From contig CAUYUJ010019880.1 of NCBI GenBank assembly GCA_963575745.1, positions 105,091 through 169,090 of the forward strand: a stretch of DNA of 64,000 nt, in the 5' to 3' direction. The stretch is from Prorocentrum cordatum. Taxonomy: Eukaryota > Sar > Dinophyceae > Prorocentrales > Prorocentraceae. The translations under genes were made by a program, and so were the position numbers. Every line of letters begins with the position of its first letter. Position 1 is the stretch's first letter. Below are positions 58,986 through 64,000 of this stretch, one piece after another. The notes beneath the pieces were generated by a model. It searched no databases, had not been told where the DNA came from, and saw only the letters and a list, made by a program, of their open reading frames with translations.

Positions 58986-59216
58986 TTGCGTATGTGGGAA
59001 AAAGACTCGGCCACCAAGGCACACTCCACTTCGGACCCAAGGTTTGCTGTGAGGTTTGCCGCGGTGCCGGCTTCGTCTTCTTGGGCGCTTTCAGGGGGTA
59101 GAGCCGGTAGCGCTTGTCGAACAGCGCCTCGAGGGAGTACCTCGGCGACCGTTGTTGGGGAGCGGTCCCTCCCTGCAAGACAGTAGTAATGCACCGCAAC
59201 ACACGCAATCCCAAAA

Positions 59217-59912
59217 TCACGTCAAGAATGTGTGTCCCCGACGGTTGTGGTTCCGTTTATTGTTGTGATCCCCGTTGTGGTCATGGATTTTTCCTCTCGG
59301 ATTGTAGGGCCGTGTTCTTTCGCACGCGGCCCCCCCATTCATGTGTCGTGGCAAACGAGCGTGTAGCACCCGTTGCCGTATCCTGGCCATGGCGTGCACC
59401 ATTGGTAGCCAAGTCGTAATTGCATCCTTCTTGGCGACCTCCGTTGTGGGCCAGCCCAGCCGGCGTGTAAGGCCAGCAGTCGGCACACGGACGTCCCGGC
59501 GTAGGTCGTCGTTGGCAGAACATTCCCAGTAGTGGTGATCGAGCGTGGGCACGTGTGGCCCGCCGCAATGGTTGCAAGTATTCGAAGCCTCCCCTGTTGT
59601 GTGGGACTGCAGGAGGGCGTCTGACACAGCACACCCACACAGTACCGCGGTCATGTTTGAAGCCAAGCTAGGAGTGTTACGTAGTGCCTCCTTGGCGGTC
59701 GGCAGTACAGCGGTCGGGAAAGGAACGCCCGCCGCCAATGGGCTCTCCCAGCGAGTCCTGTTCTGTAGAACGGACCATTCGGTAGATCGGAGGATCAGGC
59801 GAAGCTCGTGTAGCTGCTTGCCCGTCCTGTCGGTGAGCCGGAGGCTTCCCTGAGGTCCCCTCCACTCCCAGTTGTCGCCCTGCTGCGCAGCCAGGTGAGC
59901 TCTGTAAGCCAT
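59217..59912 (-). pseudogene. LINE-f C-terminal finger region
   Basis: CNHCGGPHVPTLDHHYWECS is a C-x2-C ... H-x4-C finger of the post-RT type (H-H-Y-W-E-C). Preceded by RLILRSTEWSVLQNRTRWES and ended by an Asn/His/Arg-rich tail at TGA/TAG. Continuous with the thumb after a frameshift near 59905. Confidence 0.65.
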
Positions 59913-60273
59913 GATCGGTCCCTTCGTTTGCGCACTCGTGGCACAGGTGGTGCCGCATGTCTGTTCGATGCCCCATGAGAAGCATGCGGAGTAGTTCTTG
60001 GGCCGCCCCTCTCCACTTCTTGAGGGAGACCGTCCGTCGTGCGAAGTGCTTGTGGTTGTTGATCATAGTCTTCGTAGGTGGCGTGAGAACCAGCGCCCAT
60101 GTCGACACAGGTAATGCCATCGCAGTAACCGCAAGCTGTCGTAGTCGTAGCGACAAAGGCAACGAGGCGATACGCCGGAGTCGCGCGCACCCTTCCTCGA
60201 ACTTGCGGTGCTCCCTGTTGGTCAGCCGGGCTTTGTGGAGATTAAGATTCAGGCCCAGAATCTTCATGTTCAT
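59677..60273 (-). pseudogene. LINE-f thumb region
   Basis: MKILGLNLNLHKARLTNREH begins with the LG strand that follows motif C, then RIASLPLSLRLRQLAVTAMA. Valid to about 59905; beyond that the similarity continues in the frame of 59912-59217. Confidence 0.6.
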
Positions 60274-60372
60274 CTCAGCCAGTTGAGCGGCATCACGCCG
60301 GTTTGGGTAGATAGTTCAGCTTTGCGTCTTGGCGTGGTTGGTACGTGAAGCCGTCAGACTTTCTAGGTGGTT

Positions 60373-61380
60373 TCACTCCTGTTGTATGTGCTGCATATCC
60401 TTTGCTGTACTGGTCATAGCTGTCCGGTCGCCCGCGTAAGTGCAACACGTGGCGGTCGGCGCTATGGTTCCAATTCTGCGCAGGTTTACCTCAAGAATCG
60501 TAGCCATCGCCAGCATAGCGACGGGGTCACCTTGAGGCAAGCTGTTGGAGACGAGTATAGATTGGTCGGAGAGGAAAGGGCCAAGCTCAATCCAGCGTTC
60601 CTGGTGCTCCCATCTGAACACTATTCTGTTGGTGATCACATCTGGGACGCCCAAGTGCCGCCACACCGCGCCGACCAAGCGCGGGGATACCCGGTCAAAG
60701 GCCGATTCACAGTCCCATGATGTGACGTGCAGCTCGCCCAGGCGCTGCTGAAGGAGAGCTTGCTGTTCTTGCGACGCTCCAAACGTGTCGTCTGGCCTGT
60801 TGGCAGTGATCGATTCCTCGAGTCGGGAGAGGCATGGCTCGAGGAGTTGTTCTGCAGTGCGGCCCTTCATCCCCCCACCCTGCGTGTCAGGGAAGGCCAG
60901 CTGAAGATACTCAGTGAGCTGTGCCGCCCTCCAGCGATGCCAGGCTCTAACCATCGCACTCGCGATGGCTATAGGACGCAATCGCGTCAGCACCGGCGCG
61001 GTTGCAGATTCATCCTTGGGAAGATGTACTTGCCTCCACTGCAGGAGTTGAGGCGGCCAGCCGTGTTGTTCAGCCTCGGCGCAGATGTGAATCAGTTCCG
61101 CAAGGGCGTCGTCTGGTAGAAGCATCAGCTCTTCTGGGCACCACTGGTCGGGACCATGGGCTTTTCCTCCGTGGAGCATTCGTCGGAACTCTGTTGCCTC
61201 AGGTGCTCTCCATGGGTCCAAGGGTCCAGCCGTAGCGAAAACGTGTCGAGCGTGGTGGTGTTCAAGGTCTTGAGTTTGCTGAATCTCATCCCGGGGCATC
61301 AAGATAACCCTGCATATTGTTCCCGAGACTGCAGGCGTAAAAACGTTGGTCGTAATAATCCCTGGCGCGGTTGACAGCAT
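60373..61380 (-). CDS. LINE-f reverse transcriptase
   Basis: 335-codon intact frame. GGKAHGPDQWCPEELMLL is the pre-RT PDxW segment; RLRPIAIASAMVRAWHRWRA is RT 1/2; VTSWDCESAFDRVSPRLVGA is motif A with Asp; SNSLPQGDPVAMLAM is motif B (PQGD); TCCTYAGDRTAMTS is motif C in which the first Asp of YxDD is Gly (GGC for GAC). The rest of the palm is complete. One point mutation probably abolishes catalysis. Confidence 0.8.
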   Translation of the reverse strand: MLSTAPGIITTNVFTPAVSGTICRVILMPRDEIQQTQDLEHHHARHVFATAGPLDPWRAPEATEFRRMLHGGKAHGPDQWCPEELMLLPDDALAELIHICAEAEQHGWPPQLLQWRQVHLPKDESATAPVLTRLRPIAIASAMVRAWHRWRAAQLTEYLQLAFPDTQGGGMKGRTAEQLLEPCLSRLEESITANRPDDTFGASQEQQALLQQRLGELHVTSWDCESAFDRVSPRLVGAVWRHLGVPDVITNRIVFRWEHQERWIELGPFLSDQSILVSNSLPQGDPVAMLAMATILEVNLRRIGTIAPTATCCTYAGDRTAMTSTAKDMQHIQQE

Positions 61381-61616
61381 CCTGGTCGAAGTAGTTCGTC
61401 GCAGCGCGTGCCGTTCCCTGTGGGTCCGTCCGTGGAGGGTCCTGCACCGCAGTGTTGGAATACGACGATACTTGATTCCGTATCCAGGCCGCTGTGGTCT
61501 TGCCCAGTCTGTCTGCCTGAAGTTTCTGCCTCCGGACTCTGAGCCGTTCTTTTCTGGATCCTTCCAGACATGCAGATAGTGCCCGTTCTACCTCCCTCAC
61601 GGCCCCTTCCCGCTTT
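61286..61616 (-). pseudogene. LINE-f segment before RT
   Basis: VERALSACLEGSRKERLRVR then QVSSYSNTAVQDPP and NYFDQDAVNRARDYYDQRF, a charged helix region leading toward RT in a neighbouring frame. Confidence 0.5.
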
Positions 61617-61897
61617 CACGGGTTGGTGTAGCTGGAAGGCGTGGTCGTGGTGGTACTCCCTTGTTGCCCCGTCGCTGCCGCTGTTGGGTCGTTGTTACTG
61701 CTCGCCGCAGCCACAATCGTCACCGTAGCCGCCGTCGTTGTTCCACCGCCGTCTCCTCCTCCCACCTCACTGCCCAAACGTACCGTCATTGTTCCGCCGC
61801 CTCCATCGCCTCCTCCGTATCCTCCCTCATTGCCCGAAGGGTCCGGGTTGGGGCTAGAAGTAGGGGTGGGAGTAGGGTTGGGGATCGGATTGCCCAT
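61617..61897 (-). other. Gly/Thr/Pro-rich minus frame upstream of LINE-f
   Basis: PIPNPTPTPTSSPNPDPSGN and a Gly/Thr-rich stretch. Possibly a linker of the LINE-f polyprotein or a low-complexity chance frame. Confidence 0.3.
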
Positions 61898-62465
61898 TGC
61901 TCTCCACTATTTTTACGAGCCCGTCGGCGCCACTGTGCAAGAAGTTTGGCTGCATTCCTACCCCTCCTGCCAGGTATCTCTCCCAAGTGTTGGAGAAGTC
62001 GCCAGAGCTGTCTCTCATGCTTCGTATACGAATCGCTCCCCGATTCTTTCCGTGACCACGGTGCGTATTCGAAAGCCGATTTCCCAATTTCGCCATCACG
62101 GACGAGCAAATTTGGTTCAGAACGTAGGCATGATTCTGCACGCATGCACCACCACATCCAGCGATCAGTAACAGAGACAAACTGATCCGGCACACATGTG
62201 GACTGTGAGCGCCACTGTGCGGCCAAACGCTCGGTGTACACCGCTTTTGCTTCCATGTCTTCCTTCGCCTCCTTCTGCCCTCCCTGAACAGCTCCTTCAT
62301 CTCCCTCACCTGCGTCGCCGTCACCATAGACAGACGTCCTTCCTGGAGTGGAGGCAGGAGTGGGTGGGTGGGTGGGAGCCAGAGTGGGAGCCGGCGTGGG
62401 AGAGTCATTCTGGATAAGTGGGGCAGCAGCAGCCGTCGTGGCAGTGGTCGTCGTGGCAGTGGTCG
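61898..62465 (-). CDS. Candidate coding segment upstream of LINE-f
   Basis: Part of a 535-codon minus frame (63393-61786). Only this part looks protein-like: VYTERLAAQWRSQSTCVPDQ, WMWWCMRAESCLRSEPNLLV and RQLWRLLQHLGEIPG, preceded by a PTPAPTLAPTHPPTPASTPG hinge. The upstream part of the frame translates a family A copy and repeat N, so it is not coding in origin. Could be LINE-f ORF1 or a host exon. Confidence 0.35.
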
Positions 62466-62469
62466 TGGC

Positions 62470-62655
62470 CGTGGGCGCTCTGAGAACAAACGACGCGGCC
62501 GCATAGGTCCGGCTGCGCCGCCATTCGCGCGCGAGCTGCCCGCGTGTGCGGTCGCGCGCGAGCGCCCTCGTCTCCAAGGGGGCGTGCCGCGCCCGCGGCC
62601 CGCGTAGGCCAACGCGTAAAGTCGCTGTGCCATCTCGCGCACGACCCTTCTTTCT
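62470..62655. repeat. Dispersed repeat N, copy 3
   Basis: CGCGAGCGCCCTCGTCTCCA, GCGTGCCGCGCCCGCGGCCC and ATCTCGCGCACGACCC. Directly followed by a family A copy. Confidence 0.65.
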
Positions 62656-62657
62656 TC

Positions 62658-62844
62658 CCAGACCCCCTCGAGTAATGAAAAAAAACATGACGGAAGGTTT
62701 TTCTGAATTTTCGGCCTGCGGGGGCCCCCACCGGGCCTCGGGAGCGTCAAAAACCGATTCAGGGTGCAGAGCCCCTCCTGGGGAAGGGGCCGGGACCTCT
62801 GGGGGTCGACGCAATGAAACATTCATTACGTCGGGGGGCTGGGT
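62658..62844 (+). mobile_element. Family A element, forward copy
   Basis: CCAGACCCCCTCGAGTAATG, TTTTCGGCCTGCGGGGGCCC, TCTGGGGGTCGACGCAATGA and TTACGTCGGGGGGCTGGG. Confidence 0.84.
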
Positions 62845-62944
62845 TCGTCGCCCATCCCAGACATCCGGCCACTGCCACTGTCTAAGATGCCCGGGCGCAA
62901 AACAATCCGGACCAGTTTCCCACAAGGCTACAGGGCCAGTGTTC

Positions 62945-63025
62945 CGTCCGGCGCCGTTCCTGGACGGTCCCGAAGTCCGGCGAGGGCCCCCGGAGGCTGA
63001 AAGCGGCCCAAAAACCGGCTCTCCG
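62945..63025 (-). mobile_element. Family A element, partial, reverse
   Basis: CTGGACGGTCCCGAAGTCCG, GCGAGGGCCCCCGGAGGCTG and AAAAACCGGCTCTCC; only the middle is recognisable. Confidence 0.5.
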
Positions 63026-63313
63026 TTCGCCGTCGGCGGGAGAGGCTCCCAATTTATCTCGCCGCCGCGCCGGTCCTGGGCAGGCTGTGCTGCCCGGCGG
63101 GGGCGGCGGGCGAGGAGGGTAGAAGCAGGCAGGCCGCGGCGAAAAGCGCAGGCGGGAGCCCGGGGCCGCCTGGCGGGCGGGCGGGCAGGCGGCAGGGGGG
63201 GCGGTGGGCGGAGACGGCAGGCAGGGAGCAGGAGGGAGGAGGAGAGGCAAGGGCCAGGAGGAGATGGGCATGCGAGGCTGCACCTCCTCCGCTCATGGGC
63301 TCCTGGAGATTCA
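63026..63313. other. No gene recognised
   Basis: GC- and G-rich (GGCGGGCGGGCGGGCAGGCG at 63171). No domain. Confidence 0.5.
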
Positions 63314-63410
63314 GTCGGGCATGTCCCTCGACCCACAGGAAGACTATGCAACAACAGCCAAAGAATAGTCTGGGGACGATTTTGTTTAGTCATTGCTTTG
63401 TAATGTTATG
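63314..63410. mobile_element. Family B element, left part
   Basis: GTCGGGCATGTCCCTCGACC, then GAATAGTCTGGGGACGATTTTG. The right terminal repeat is missing. Confidence 0.6.
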
Positions 63411-63494
63411 AGTTCTTTCCCTACGTTATCCAAATCGGCTTGCCCTATAGGAGTCTTACTTCAAACCCTACTAATTTGTCCGTTGACCCCACTA

Positions 63495-63665
63495 ATTCCT
63501 ATGGCTATGCCTATGCCTATGCCTGTGCCTCCCCCCTAACTCCGATGACTACGCCTTTGCCTTTGCCTTTGCCTATGCCTATGCATATGCCTATGCCTAT
63601 GCCTATGCCTATGCCTCTGCCTGCTTGCTTGCTTGCACGCTTGCGCGCTTGCTTGCACTCTCGCT
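63495..63665. repeat. (GCCTAT)n/(GCCTTT)n hexamer array and (TTGC)n
   Basis: CCTATGCCTATGCCTATGCC with variants to 63625, then TGCTTGCTTGCTTGCACGCT to 63665. Explains the open frames on both strands. Confidence 0.88.
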
Positions 63666-63864
63666 CGCCTGCTGAGTTGCGGATTCCAAGCAGGCTTAAC
63701 TCCTCTCATTCCTTGATTTGGGCCGTCCGATCTGTTTGGAGTCAACGCTGGCTGATCTTCTCTTGTTTGCCGAAGCGCCGCCTCTAGGAGGACGCGCCCG
63801 ACCCTCCTTCAGACACTCCTCCTGCCGTGCCGATCGGGGCCGTCGACGCCCGGTCTCATGGAGC
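63666..63864. other. No gene recognised
   Basis: Ordinary composition, no motif. Confidence 0.4.
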
Positions 63865-64000
63865 GGCCTCCTCCTCCTCCTCCTCCTCCTCCTTCTCCTC
63901 CTCCTCCTCCTCCCCTTACTCCTCCTCCCTTCTCCTCCTCCTCCTCCTCGTCTCTCCCTCCCGCCTCCTTCTCCTCCTCATCCTCCTCCTCCGCCTCCTT
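63865..64000. repeat. (TCC)n tract running off the window
   Basis: Interrupted TCC repeat continuing past the window end. Confidence 0.9.

Larger units (their letters stand above)
59217..61616 (-). mobile_element. LINE-f: RT-containing retroelement segment
   Basis: On the - strand: pre-RT helix region (61600-61286), RT (61380-60373), thumb (60273-59677) and finger-containing C-terminus (59912-59217). No APE or RNase H is seen in the window part. Distinct RT sequence from LINE-c, -d and -e. Confidence 0.78.

Noticed and set aside
61786-63393. 535-codon minus frame, the longest in the window
   Set aside because: Most of it translates a family A element and repeat N. Only the segment 61898-62465 has protein-like composition and is listed separately.
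1-64000. CRISPR array, bacterial operons, rRNA genes
   Set aside because: No regularly spaced identical repeats with unique spacers, no ribosome-binding-site/operon structure and no rRNA-like segment were seen.

Overview
Nuclear DNA of a eukaryote, most likely a dinoflagellate of the Prorocentrum/Polarella/Symbiodiniaceae type (inference; no species marker is present). The reasons are a high GC content, very sparse host coding sequence, a spliced gene that only joins in frame if non-canonical GC and GA donors are used, many decayed non-LTR retrotransposons with APE, RT and RNase H domains, abundant (TCC)n/(GGA)n tracts, and several families of short inverted-repeat elements, one of which behaves as an introner. 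I saw no bacterial operon, CRISPR array, rRNA, tRNA or spliced-leader gene.

Host genes. The one gene I can reconstruct is a six-exon alpha/beta hydrolase on the + strand (2893-6510; 382 codons plus stop when joined). Three of its introns contain inverted-repeat elements, and its last intron consists entirely of one element. Weaker candidate exons lie at 21620-21835 (-), 25856-26022 (+), 29201-29910 (+), 41083-41269 (+), 50070-50480 (+) and 53906-54070 (-).

Retrotransposons. Six non-LTR elements are visible. LINE-a (8226-9299, RNase H plus finger) and LINE-b (10216-11088, RNase H plus finger) are 3' fragments. LINE-c (13490-20064, +) is full length but frameshifted. LINE-d (32217-38985, -) is a different lineage with a cytosine-methyltransferase-like GPPC domain after its RT and finger. 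LINE-e (42039-47895, +) is the best preserved. LINE-f (59217-61616, -) is an RT-containing segment. Several catalytic Asp positions in these elements read Gly.

Short elements and repeats. Family A (about 185 bp, nine near-complete copies plus partials), family B (130-175 bp), family C (introner, AG|GAG...AG| at all four copies), families D and E (two copies each), a family in which terminal repeats flank a (TCC)n core, and several single hairpin-type elements fill the intergenic space. Two 0.9-1.2 kb blocks (30378-31545 and 55520-56420) share a composite array of about 85-bp tandem units. An AT-rich island with its own 240-bp tandem duplication lies at 23060-24060.

Overall the window is a TE graveyard around one or a few spliced genes. 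Short elements supply whole introns, and (TCC)n tracts repeatedly sit directly upstream of predicted splice acceptors or of resumed reading frames.
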